From DASUDX01 sp036275365 (GTDB taxonomy: Bacteria > Pseudomonadota > Gammaproteobacteria > Nevskiales > Nevskiaceae), in assembly GCA_036275365.1 (NCBI GenBank), contig DASUDX010000120.1, positions 1 through 23,737 of the forward strand: a stretch of DNA of 23,737 bases, written 5' to 3'. Each line of letters begins with the position of its first letter. Positions within the stretch are counted from its first letter, which is position 1. Positions 15,322 to 22,728 of this stretch are shown piece after piece. The notes under the pieces were generated by a model. The model was not told the origin of the DNA and did not search any database. It was given only the letters and a program-made list of their open reading frames with translations. Position numbers and translations under genes: made by a program.

Positions 15322-16236
15322 CTAGTTGAGATTGACGTTGACGGTCTGCTGCTGGCCGCCCCGCTCGACCACCACGGTCAGATTGTTGGCCGAGCTGAGA
15401 TCGCCCAGCATCTGCATGGCCTTGGCCGGATCGTCCAATTGTATGCCGTTGATCTGGGTGACCAGATCGCCCGGCCGCAGACCGGCCGAGGAGAAGATGG
15501 TGCGGTCGCGGCCGGGGTAGATGCGGTAGCCCTTCATCTGGCCGCCGATGTTGGCCGGCTGCACCCGGATGTACTCCGAGGCCTTGGACGGATCCTGCAG
15601 CACCTCGGCGCGGATGTCGGCGAGCACCTCGGCGGTATCGGCGGCGTCGTCGATGCCCTCGTCCTCCTCCTCGGGTTCGACCGGGCGGTTCTGGAAGCCG
15701 CCGACCGGCGCCCGGCTGGGCTTGTCCTTGTCCAGCCGCAGGGTTTCGAGCTGGCCGTTGCGGGAGAGGATCACCCGGTCCGGGAAGATCTGCTGCAGCC
15801 GCACCCCGCTGACCACATCGTCGCCCACCGCATAGGGCTTTTCCTCGCCATTCTGCTGGGCGATCAGGGCCCGCGAGCGCGGGCCGTCGGTGGCGGCGAA
15901 GATCCCGAGCAGGGTCAGATTGAGGCGGGTGTCGCGGATCTGCTCCGGCGACAGCGCCGCGGTGTCGCTGGCGCGCACCAGCTCGCCGAACAGGCGGGCA
16001 CTGGCGATCTCGCGCACCGGCAGGGCGGCGCTGGGCGCCGGGCCGCTGGGCGCCAGCACCGGGGCCGGCTGCCAGCGCGCCGCCTCCGGGCTCGGCACCA
16101 GCTTCCACAGCAGACCGGCCAGGGACTGGGTGAGCAGAACCGCGAGCAACAGGCTGAGCGCCGCCGGGAGCTGGGTGCGGTGGCGCTCCCAGAGCGCCAG
16201 CAGCGGCCGCGGCATAACGGAAGTGATTGAAACCAT
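15322..16236 (-). CDS. gspC: Type II secretion inner-membrane protein GspC
   Basis: GspC links the inner-membrane platform to the secretin and helps select substrates. From ATG at 16236 the protein has 304 residues. It shows a short cytoplasmic N-terminus, one membrane segment (ALSLLLAVLLTQSLAGLLWKLV), a Pro/Ala-rich linker and the HR homology region (TRLNLTLLGIFAA...RALIAQQNGEEKPYAVGDDV...LQQIFPDRVILSRNG) that contacts GspD N0. A Glu/Asp-rich stretch (PEEEDEGIDDAADTAE) follows, then a C-terminal PDZ domain (GYRIYPGRDRTIFSSAGLRPGDLVTQINGI). An internal ATG at 16215 is the alternative start; a TTG at 16269 is unlikely. Neither ATG has a clear Shine-Dalgarno. It is the first gene of gspCDEF and divergent from the cyclase gene. 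Confidence 0.94.
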   Translation of the reverse strand: MVSITSVMPRPLLALWERHRTQLPAALSLLLAVLLTQSLAGLLWKLVPSPEAARWQPAPVLAPSGPAPSAALPVREIASARLFGELVRASDTAALSPEQIRDTRLNLTLLGIFAATDGPRSRALIAQQNGEEKPYAVGDDVVSGVRLQQIFPDRVILSRNGQLETLRLDKDKPSRAPVGGFQNRPVEPEEEDEGIDDAADTAEVLADIRAEVLQDPSKASEYIRVQPANIGGQMKGYRIYPGRDRTIFSSAGLRPGDLVTQINGIQLDDPAKAMQMLGDLSSANNLTVVVERGGQQQTVNVNLN

Positions 16237-16237
16237 G
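16225..16237 (-). repeat. 13-base inverted repeat, copy at the gspC start
   Basis: On the minus strand this reads CATGGTTTCAATC and contains the ATG at 16236-16234. It is the perfect inverse of 15306-15318. In a gspC-gspD transcript the two segments are complementary over 13 bases, about 0.9 kb apart. Confidence 0.7.
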
Positions 16238-16241
16238 GGGC

Positions 16242-16269
16242 AGTGTAACCCGCGCTTTGTTGCAGACAA
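16242..16269 (-). promoter_or_regulatory. Candidate promoter of gspCDEF
   Basis: On the minus strand TTGTCT (complement of 16264-16269) and TACACT (complement of 16242-16247) are 16 bases apart, each matching sigma70 consensus at four of six positions. The predicted start falls at or next to the ATG at 16236, giving a leaderless gspC from that ATG, or a leader of about 21 bases if the ATG at 16215 is used. Confidence 0.45.
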
Positions 16270-16349
16270 GACCGCGCGCCGGCCCGGTTTGCCCCGTTCC
16301 GACGGCTTGGTTACCGTGCGGACAAGGGACCGGGGGGAGAGTTCACACC

Positions 16350-18572
16350 ATGAGCCGCAGCTTGATCCGCTTCGCGCTGAGCCTGGCGGTGTTTCTGCCG
16401 TTCCTGCTGCACAGCGCCGGCTGGCTGCCGCTGCGCCTGCTGGAGACGGTCGAGAACTTCACCTACGACGCCCGCGTGCGGCTGAGCGTGAGCGGTACCC
16501 CGCACCCGCGGCTGGTGGTGCTGGATGTGGACGAGCGCACGCTGGCCGTCGAGGGCTGGCCCTGGCCGCGGCGGCGCTGGGCCGAGCTGATCGACACCCT
16601 GTTCGATCACTACCAGCCGGCGGTGGTGGGGTTCGACATCGCCTTCGCCGAGCCTGATCGCAGCTCCGGCCGCGAGCTGCTGGAGCGGCTGCGCCAGGAC
16701 CAGCTGGCCGATCTGCCGGGCTTTGCCGAGCGCACCGAGCCGCTGCTGGAGAGCCTGGACTACGACCGCCGCTTCGGTGAATCCCTGCGCGGCCGGCCGG
16801 TGGTGCTGGGGTACTTCTTCAAGCAGCAGATTCCGGAGGGCGAGCCGCCGGTGACCGGCACGCTGTGCCCGCCGCTGATGGAAAGGGCTGCCGCGGCGCT
16901 CTACGACGTCGATTTCATCCAGGCCCTCGGCCACGGCGGCAATGTCGGCCCGGTGCAGGCCGGCAGCCCCTATTGCGGGTTCTATGACAACGCCACGGTC
17001 GATGCCGACGGGGTGTACCGGCGGGTGCCGCTGGTGCAGCAGTACCAGGGCGCGCTGTATCCCTCCCTGGCGCTGGCGGTGGCGCGGCTGGCGCTGGGCG
17101 ATCCGCCCCTGCAGTTCGAGTTCGAGCCGCCGGATGCACGCACCTCGCTGAACCTGGAGCAGGTGCGGCTGGGGCCGGTGACCATCCCGGTGGACGGGGA
17201 TGTGGCCGCCTATGTGCCCTATCGCGGGGGCTACCGCACGCTCACCTATGTGTCCGCACTGGATGTGCTGCAGCGCCGTACCGATCCCGCGGTGCTGCGC
17301 GAGAGCATCGTGCTGATCGGCACCAGTGCCGCCGGGCTGCTGGATCTGCGCACCACCCCGGTCGGCGGGGCCTTCGCCGGGGTCGAGGTCCACGCCAATC
17401 TGGTGGCGGGGATTCTGGATGGCCAGATCCGCCAGCGGGCGCCGTACTACAGCGGCATCGAGGTGACCCTGCTGTTCGTCTTCACCCTGGTGATGGGCCT
17501 GCTGTTCCCGCGCGTCTCGCCGCTGATGGGCGCCGCCCTGGCCCTGGGGCTGATCGGCACCGTGCTGGGTCTGGCCTTCGGCCTCTGGAGCGGTGCCCAG
17601 TTCGTGATGCCGATGGGCGTGCCGGTGCTGTTCGTGCTGGCGCTGTTCATGGTCCACCTGCTCTATGGCTACTTCATCGAGAGCCGCGGCAAGCGCGACA
17701 TCTCCAAGCTGTTCGGCCAGTACGTGCCGCCGGAGCTGGTGGAGGAGATGGCCGCCCATCCCGAGGCGATCTCGATGGAGGGCGAGAGCCGCGCGATGAC
17801 CGTGCTGTTCTCCGATGTGCGCGGCTTCACCAGCATCTCCGAGAAGCTCGATGCCAAGGAACTCTCGCAGCTGATGAACCGCTTCCTGACCCAGCAGACC
17901 GGGGTCATCCAGCGCCATCGCGGCACCATCGACAAGTACATGGGCGACGCCATCATGGCCTTCTGGGGCGCCCCGCTGGCCGATCCGGAACACGCCCGCC
18001 GGGCGCTGGAGGCGGCCCTGGAGATGGTGCGCGCGGTGCGGGAGCTGGACGAGGAGTTCGCCCAGCGGGGCTGGCCGCCGCTCAACATCGGCGTGGGCCT
18101 GAACACCGGCAAGATGAATGTCGGCAACATGGGCTCGAGCTTCCGCGTCGCCTACACGGTGATGGGCGACTCGGTGAACCTCGGCTCGCGCGTCGAGGGC
18201 CTGACCAAGGAGTACGGGGTGGCGGTGATCTGCACCGAGTTCACCCGCAACGACGGTCCCTCCGACTGGGCCTACCGCGAGCTGGATCGGGTCCGGGTCA
18301 AGGGCAAGAACGAGCCGGTGGCGATCTATGAGCCGCTCGGGCCCAAGGAGGCACTGGCGCCGGCGCTACGCGAGGATCTGGCCCGGCATCGGGGGGCGAT
18401 GAAGCTGTACCGGGCCCAGCTCTGGGACCAGGCCGAGACCGAGTTCTTCCAGCTGCTGCAGTCCGGGCGGCCGCACCGGGTCTACGAGCTGTTCCTGGAG
18501 CGCATCCTCTACCTGCGCGAGAACCCCCCGGGCGCCAACTGGGATGGCGCCTTCACCTTCACCCACAAGTAG
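16350..18572 (+). CDS. CHASE2-domain class III adenylate cyclase
   Basis: This is a membrane sensor that would make cAMP in response to an extracytoplasmic signal. From ATG at 16350 (GGGGGGAGAG upstream) it has 740 residues: an N-terminal membrane segment (about 4-25), a periplasmic CHASE2 domain (about 30-365, including GFDIAFAEPDR and VLIGTSAAGLLDLRTTPVGGAFAGVEVHANLV), three membrane segments (about 370-450), a linker, then the cyclase domain (about 477-660). Catalytic residues are intact: metal-binding D489 (FSDVRGFT) and D533, purine-specifying K529 and T603, and transition-state N610 and R614. Thr at the second purine-binding position is typical of class IIIb enzymes, some of which respond to bicarbonate. 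It is divergent from gspC and convergent with the tpsA-like gene. Nucleotide specificity is inferred from these residues only. Confidence 0.94.
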   Translation: MSRSLIRFALSLAVFLPFLLHSAGWLPLRLLETVENFTYDARVRLSVSGTPHPRLVVLDVDERTLAVEGWPWPRRRWAELIDTLFDHYQPAVVGFDIAFAEPDRSSGRELLERLRQDQLADLPGFAERTEPLLESLDYDRRFGESLRGRPVVLGYFFKQQIPEGEPPVTGTLCPPLMERAAAALYDVDFIQALGHGGNVGPVQAGSPYCGFYDNATVDADGVYRRVPLVQQYQGALYPSLALAVARLALGDPPLQFEFEPPDARTSLNLEQVRLGPVTIPVDGDVAAYVPYRGGYRTLTYVSALDVLQRRTDPAVLRESIVLIGTSAAGLLDLRTTPVGGAFAGVEVHANLVAGILDGQIRQRAPYYSGIEVTLLFVFTLVMGLLFPRVSPLMGAALALGLIGTVLGLAFGLWSGAQFVMPMGVPVLFVLALFMVHLLYGYFIESRGKRDISKLFGQYVPPELVEEMAAHPEAISMEGESRAMTVLFSDVRGFTSISEKLDAKELSQLMNRFLTQQTGVIQRHRGTIDKYMGDAIMAFWGAPLADPEHARRALEAALEMVRAVRELDEEFAQRGWPPLNIGVGLNTGKMNVGNMGSSFRVAYTVMGDSVNLGSRVEGLTKEYGVAVICTEFTRNDGPSDWAYRELDRVRVKGKNEPVAIYEPLGPKEALAPALREDLARHRGAMKLYRAQLWDQAETEFFQLLQSGRPHRVYELFLERILYLRENPPGANWDGAFTFTHK

Positions 18573-18584
18573 ACCGCCGCCGCT

Positions 18585-21500
18585 TCAGCGACACACCCCG
18601 CCGGGGCTGCGGCGGATGCGCTGGCCCTCCTCCTCGTCGTCGTCCTCGTCCTCGTCCGGCGCAAGGCTCGCCTGCTCACGGGCGAGCAGCTGGGCGGCGG
18701 CGCTGGCATAGAACAGATCGGCCTGATCCACGCTCAGCGGCGTGCCATCCAGAATCAGCACCTGGCCGGCGGTGCGCACCTGCTCGCTGCCCAGGATCTG
18801 GCCGCGGGTGAGGAAGATGAAGTCGGTCTCGGTCGGCCGCACATCCACCGCCAGCTGGTCGCTGACCTGGATGTTGCTGGCGTACTCGCCACCGCCGATC
18901 ACCAGCCGGTTGCCGGCCAGGCCCGACCCCAGCACCAGCTCGGCCAGACTGGGCAGGGCCTCGCCCACCTCCAGGGTCAGCAGGCCCGCCTCGCGCTGCA
19001 GGCTGGCGTCCACCTGCGGCCGCTCGCCGAGCAGGGACCCGAAGCTGCCCAGCCCGGGCTGGATGCGGCCGCGGTTGACCGGCACCTTGCCCTGGGCCTC
19101 GCCGAGCACCGTCACCGACACCGCCTCGGTGAACAGGGGCAGATCGTTGAGCGGCGCCAGATGCACCAGGGTGCCCGGCTGGGCCAGCTCCAGCGTGCCG
19201 AGGAAGAGGAAATCCGAGCGCAGCACCAGATAGTCCCCGGCCAGGCTCAGATGGGCCAGGGCCAGGGTCGGTGCACTCAGGCAGGCATTCGGCCCGGGAC
19301 TGGCCGGCAGCAGGGCCGGGGCGCGATCCTGCAGACGGGCGAGCAGGGCGGCGTCGGCACCCCCCAGGGCCAGACCCTCGCCGACCTCGATGCGCCCCTC
19401 GCTGAGCAGGGTCTGGGCAGCCTGGATGTCCAGCGCACCCGCCAGCAGGCGGCTGTCGCCGTCCAGATAGACCCGCTCCCCACTCAGCGCCAGCTGGGCG
19501 GCGGCCAGGCGCACCGCGTTCAGGCGCAGATCCGCGCCCGCCTGCAGATCGGCGCTACCCGCCTCGATCTCGGAGAGGAACAGCTGCAGGCTGCCGAGGC
19601 TGTGCAGGCTCAGGCGGCCGATGTCCAGATCGGCGCTGAGGAACACCTCACCGGCCTGCAGCTCGAGGCTCTCCGCCGACAGCCGCGGACCCACCGAGGC
19701 GCCGACGATCTCGGCATAGCCGCCGATGGTCAGCGTGCTGGTGGCGAGAGCGGAATCGCTGTCGAAATAGACGAACAGGTTGTCGGCGCGGATGTCGCGG
19801 AAGAACACGCTGCCGCTGCCGGCATCGAGCAGCACCGCCCCGTCGTAGAGCGCGCTGCTGTCGGCATCGGCCAGGGTGACCGTCCCCAGCGCGCCGGATT
19901 GCTCGATGACCCCGTCCACCGCGAGGCTGGCCCCGCCATCGCCGTCCTGGCCGAAGCCCTCCACCAGCAGCTGGGCGCCGCTGAGGCTGCTGCCGGCACC
20001 GGCGCTGAGCGCGCCGGCGCTGGACAGAATCTGTACCGGCCCGCGGATCTCGGTGCTGCCGAAGAAGCTGCCGAGGTAGGCGAGGGTGCCGGCGTAGCTC
20101 AGCCCGAAGCCGGCGTCCAGGGTGCTCAGGCTCGAGTGCGCCCGCAGACCGCCGCGGGCGTCGACGCTGCCGCCGATACTTTCGAGCCAGAGCAGGGCGC
20201 CCGAGACCTCGGCGAAATCACCGAGCTGCAGCGGGCCGAGGCTGGCGTCCACCTGCAGGGCTGCGGCGCTGTCCAGATCGGCGAAGTCGGCGACGCCGAA
20301 GGCCAGGGCGCCGAGCACGAAGCTGCCGCCGCCGCCCGCCACCGGGCCGAGGCGGCCGGTTACCGACACCGACGGCCCGCTCCAGCGCAGGGCGTTGGTG
20401 GACTGCGCCAGCAGGCTGGCCCCGATCACGCCGCTGTTCTCGCCCATCTCGACGCTGCCGACCTCGCCCAGCAGATCGACGGTGCCGCGCAGCCACAGCT
20501 CGCCGAATCCGGGCGCGCCGGCTTCGCCCGGGGTCTCGCCGCCGAAGGCGCCGGTTTCCAGATCCACCAGCAGCCCGCCGACCTGGGCCCCGGCGCCGGT
20601 CTGCACCGTTCCGATCCGCCCGCGGGCGCGCAGATCGCCGCCGACGTCCAGCGCACCCAGCGGCGCCTCCAGGCTGACCAGACCGCCGGCAAGGGTCACC
20701 GAGCCGCCGGCGCTGGCGGCGTCGATCGACCCCTCCAGATCCACCGTGCCGAGGCCGATCGCGCCCAGCCAGCTGCTGGCACTGAGAAACCCACCGACCG
20801 CGGTGGCGCCGTCCGCCAGCTGGGCCTCGCCGAGCGCACCGCGCAGGCTCAGCAGGCCGGGCAGCCGCACCTCGCCGAAGCCGGACTGCGCCGAGGCCGC
20901 CGCCAGCTCCACGACCGCGCCGCCCACGGTTGCACCCTCACCGGCCTGGGCCTCGAGCAGGGTGCCGTTGACGGTGACCGGACCCGCCAGGCGCAGTGAG
21001 CCGAAGGTGGAATCCAGCCGCAGGGCGGCCCCGAACAGCTCGCTGCCGGCCTCGGCCAGGCCGCTGTCCACCCGGCCCATCAGGTCGACCGGGCCCTGGA
21101 CCTCGATATCGCCGTTCTCGCTGAGCAGGGTCACGCTGGTGCCGGCGGCGCGCTCGCCGAAGCCGGCGCTCAGCGTCGTGCTGGCGCCCTGGGCGCGCAG
21201 GGCGCCCTCCAGCCGCAGATGGCCACCGGCGAAGGCGACCAGCGAGGTGGCGCGATCCGGATTGGCCAGGGTCAGATCCCCGACGCTGAGCTCGCCGCCG
21301 GCGATCAGCAGCAGGGTGCCGGCCGTCGCCACCGCGCCGGCCCCGGCGTTGAGCTCGACATCCCCGCTGGCGAAGACCTGCAGAGCGCCGTGGCGGCCGG
21401 CCGCATCGGCGGCCTCCACGCTGAGCAGCCCGCTGTTGCGGATATCCCCGCCCTCGGCCACCAGCAGGATCTCGCCATCGCGCTCGGCGATGCCGGTGGC

Positions 21501-22253
21501 GCGGATGATCCCCTCGTTGTTGATCGCCGCCCCGCTGAGCGCGCGGCCGATGGCGGCTTCCAGGGCGATGCGACCGCCGGCGGCGTTCAGCTCGCCGCGG
21601 TTGAGCAGACCGGCGCTGCGATCCAGGGTGCTGGCATCGATCTGCACCGAGATCAGCCCGGCCTCGTCCAGATGCAGGGTGAAGCCCGAGGCGGCTGTCA
21701 GTCCCAGGCTGCCGGCGGGCGCCTCGATCAGGCCGTGGTTCTCCACCCGCGAGGCGCCCAGCCAGATGAATCCACCGGGTGCTGCACTCAGATGCCCCTG
21801 CGCCACCACCGGCGCCCGGGCGCCCTCGAAGCGATAGCGGCCTGCCAGGAAATCGTCGTCGCTGATCCGCCCGGTGCTGGCGAGCAGACTGCCGACATCC
21901 ACCCGCGAGCCGGCACCGAACAGCACCCCGGCCGGATTGACCAGGAACACCCGGCCGTTGGCGAGCAGGCTGCCGAGCAGGGTGCTGGCGTCCCCGCCCA
22001 GCACCCGGTTGAGCACCAGGGCCTGGGCGTCCGGCTGCAGAAAACGCACGGTCTCCCCGGCCCCGATCGAGAAGGACTGCCAGTTGATGATGGCCTGGCC
22101 GCTGGTCTGCTGGATTTCCAGCAGCCCGGGCGTGCTCGCATTGAAAAGCGCCTCGCCCGCCACCATCTCTGCGCCCTGTGGGTTGGCGAACGCCGGACTT
22201 CCCGTCACCAGCAGCCCCGCCACCAGCCCCAGCCGACTCCGAAGCCCCGCCAT
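18585..22253 (-). CDS. TpsA-type filamentous haemagglutinin-like secreted exoprotein
   Basis: This is a two-partner secretion exoprotein, predicted to cross the inner membrane by Sec and the outer membrane through a TpsB channel, then fold as a beta-helix. From ATG at 22253 (AAGGGGA upstream) it has 1222 residues. The signal peptide ends SPAFA; the TPS domain shows INWQSFSIGAGETVRF, NRVLGGDASTLLGSLLANG and the NPAG motif in VFLVNPAGVLFGAGSRV. Residues about 344-770 contain roughly eleven degenerate repeats of about 38 residues, loosely LxGxVxxxGxLGxxxxGxGAxVxGAxLxLxS. The tail is an acidic run (DEDEDDDEEE), then basic GQRIRRSPGGVCR. Only two cysteines exist in the protein, residues 991 and 1221. 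No TpsB gene is in the window. Function could be adhesion, but this is not shown. An upstream in-frame start at 22316 would misplace the signal peptide. Confidence 0.92.
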   Translation of the reverse strand: MAGLRSRLGLVAGLLVTGSPAFANPQGAEMVAGEALFNASTPGLLEIQQTSGQAIINWQSFSIGAGETVRFLQPDAQALVLNRVLGGDASTLLGSLLANGRVFLVNPAGVLFGAGSRVDVGSLLASTGRISDDDFLAGRYRFEGARAPVVAQGHLSAAPGGFIWLGASRVENHGLIEAPAGSLGLTAASGFTLHLDEAGLISVQIDASTLDRSAGLLNRGELNAAGGRIALEAAIGRALSGAAINNEGIIRATGIAERDGEILLVAEGGDIRNSGLLSVEAADAAGRHGALQVFASGDVELNAGAGAVATAGTLLLIAGGELSVGDLTLANPDRATSLVAFAGGHLRLEGALRAQGASTTLSAGFGERAAGTSVTLLSENGDIEVQGPVDLMGRVDSGLAEAGSELFGAALRLDSTFGSLRLAGPVTVNGTLLEAQAGEGATVGGAVVELAAASAQSGFGEVRLPGLLSLRGALGEAQLADGATAVGGFLSASSWLGAIGLGTVDLEGSIDAASAGGSVTLAGGLVSLEAPLGALDVGGDLRARGRIGTVQTGAGAQVGGLLVDLETGAFGGETPGEAGAPGFGELWLRGTVDLLGEVGSVEMGENSGVIGASLLAQSTNALRWSGPSVSVTGRLGPVAGGGGSFVLGALAFGVADFADLDSAAALQVDASLGPLQLGDFAEVSGALLWLESIGGSVDARGGLRAHSSLSTLDAGFGLSYAGTLAYLGSFFGSTEIRGPVQILSSAGALSAGAGSSLSGAQLLVEGFGQDGDGGASLAVDGVIEQSGALGTVTLADADSSALYDGAVLLDAGSGSVFFRDIRADNLFVYFDSDSALATSTLTIGGYAEIVGASVGPRLSAESLELQAGEVFLSADLDIGRLSLHSLGSLQLFLSEIEAGSADLQAGADLRLNAVRLAAAQLALSGERVYLDGDSRLLAGALDIQAAQTLLSEGRIEVGEGLALGGADAALLARLQDRAPALLPASPGPNACLSAPTLALAHLSLAGDYLVLRSDFLFLGTLELAQPGTLVHLAPLNDLPLFTEAVSVTVLGEAQGKVPVNRGRIQPGLGSFGSLLGERPQVDASLQREAGLLTLEVGEALPSLAELVLGSGLAGNRLVIGGGEYASNIQVSDQLAVDVRPTETDFIFLTRGQILGSEQVRTAGQVLILDGTPLSVDQADLFYASAAAQLLAREQASLAPDEDEDDDEEEGQRIRRSPGGVCR
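18628..18657. repeat. Trinucleotide-like tract encoding an Asp/Glu run
   Basis: About ten consecutive CTC/GTC-type triplets on the + strand encode DEDEDDDEEE near the C-terminus of the exoprotein on the minus strand. Such tracts can change length by slippage in steps of three without breaking the frame. Confidence 0.6.
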
Positions 22254-22267
22254 GACTGTCCCCTTTC

Positions 22268-22290
22268 GCACACCCCGTTCCGCAGTGTGC
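22268..22290. promoter_or_regulatory. Inverted repeat in the leader of the tpsA-like gene
   Basis: GCACAC (22268-22273) and GTGTGC (22285-22290) are perfect inverse arms separated by 11 bases, just upstream of the ribosome binding site of the exoprotein gene and in the divergent interval with clpS. It could be an operator or an mRNA hairpin. It does not match the CRP consensus (TGTGA-N6-TCACA). No convincing -35/-10 pair was found beside it. Confidence 0.35.
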
Positions 22291-22401
22291 CGCAGCCGGC
22301 CGGAGGCGGCGAGCACGGCGTCACGACCCCGTCCAGACCCGCGGTCCGCCGGGGCCGATCCGCGATCGCCCGTCGCGCAGCCTGCGCGCTAGACTCCGGC
22401 C

Positions 22402-22728
22402 ATGAGCGAGGCATCCCGAAACCGACCCGAGACCGTACTGGATCCGGTGGTGGCGCCCGCCCAGCCGAAGCTGGCGCCGCCGCCGATGTACAAGGTGATC
22501 ATGGTCAACGACGACTTCACGCCGATGGAGTTCGTGGTCCAGGTCTTGCAGGACTTCTTCCGGCATGACCGGGAGACGGCGGTCCAGATCATGCTGATGA
22601 TTCACACCAAAGGTCGCGGCGTGGCGGGCATCTACCCGGCCCAGATCGCCGAGACCAAGACCGCCCAGGTCAATGCGTACGCGCGCAAGCATCAACACCC
22701 GCTGCTGACGGTGATGGAGAAGGCCTAA
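22402..22728 (+). CDS. clpS: ATP-dependent Clp protease adaptor ClpS
   Basis: ClpS binds N-degron substrates (destabilising N-terminal residues) and delivers them to ClpAP. The 108-residue protein has a flexible N-terminus (about 1-28) followed by the folded core. The core has the conserved PPMYKVIMVNDDFTPMEFVV and MLMIHTKGRGVAGIY, the latter shaping the substrate pocket, and it ends VNAYARKHQHPLLTVMEKA. Length matches E. coli ClpS (106). There is no strong Shine-Dalgarno, and TAGACT (22390-22395) lies six bases before the ATG, which could be a -10 of a leaderless mRNA. The stop overlaps the clpA start (TAATG), consistent with an adaptor-unfoldase operon. Confidence 0.97.
   Translation: MSEASRNRPETVLDPVVAPAQPKLAPPPMYKVIMVNDDFTPMEFVVQVLQDFFRHDRETAVQIMLMIHTKGRGVAGIYPAQIAETKTAQVNAYARKHQHPLLTVMEKA

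Noticed and set aside
16237..16349. CRP (cAMP receptor) site in the gspC-cyclase interval
   Set aside because: I looked for TGTGA-N6-TCACA-like sequence on both strands and found no acceptable match.
18573..18584. Terminator between the cyclase and tpsA-like genes
   Set aside because: Only 12 bases separate the two stop codons and there is no hairpin with a T-tract.
19161..20999. 612-codon plus-strand open frame opposite the tpsA-like gene
   Set aside because: It has Gln/Ala/Gly-rich low-complexity translation and no ribosome binding site, and the opposite strand encodes a coherent TPS protein with a signal peptide.
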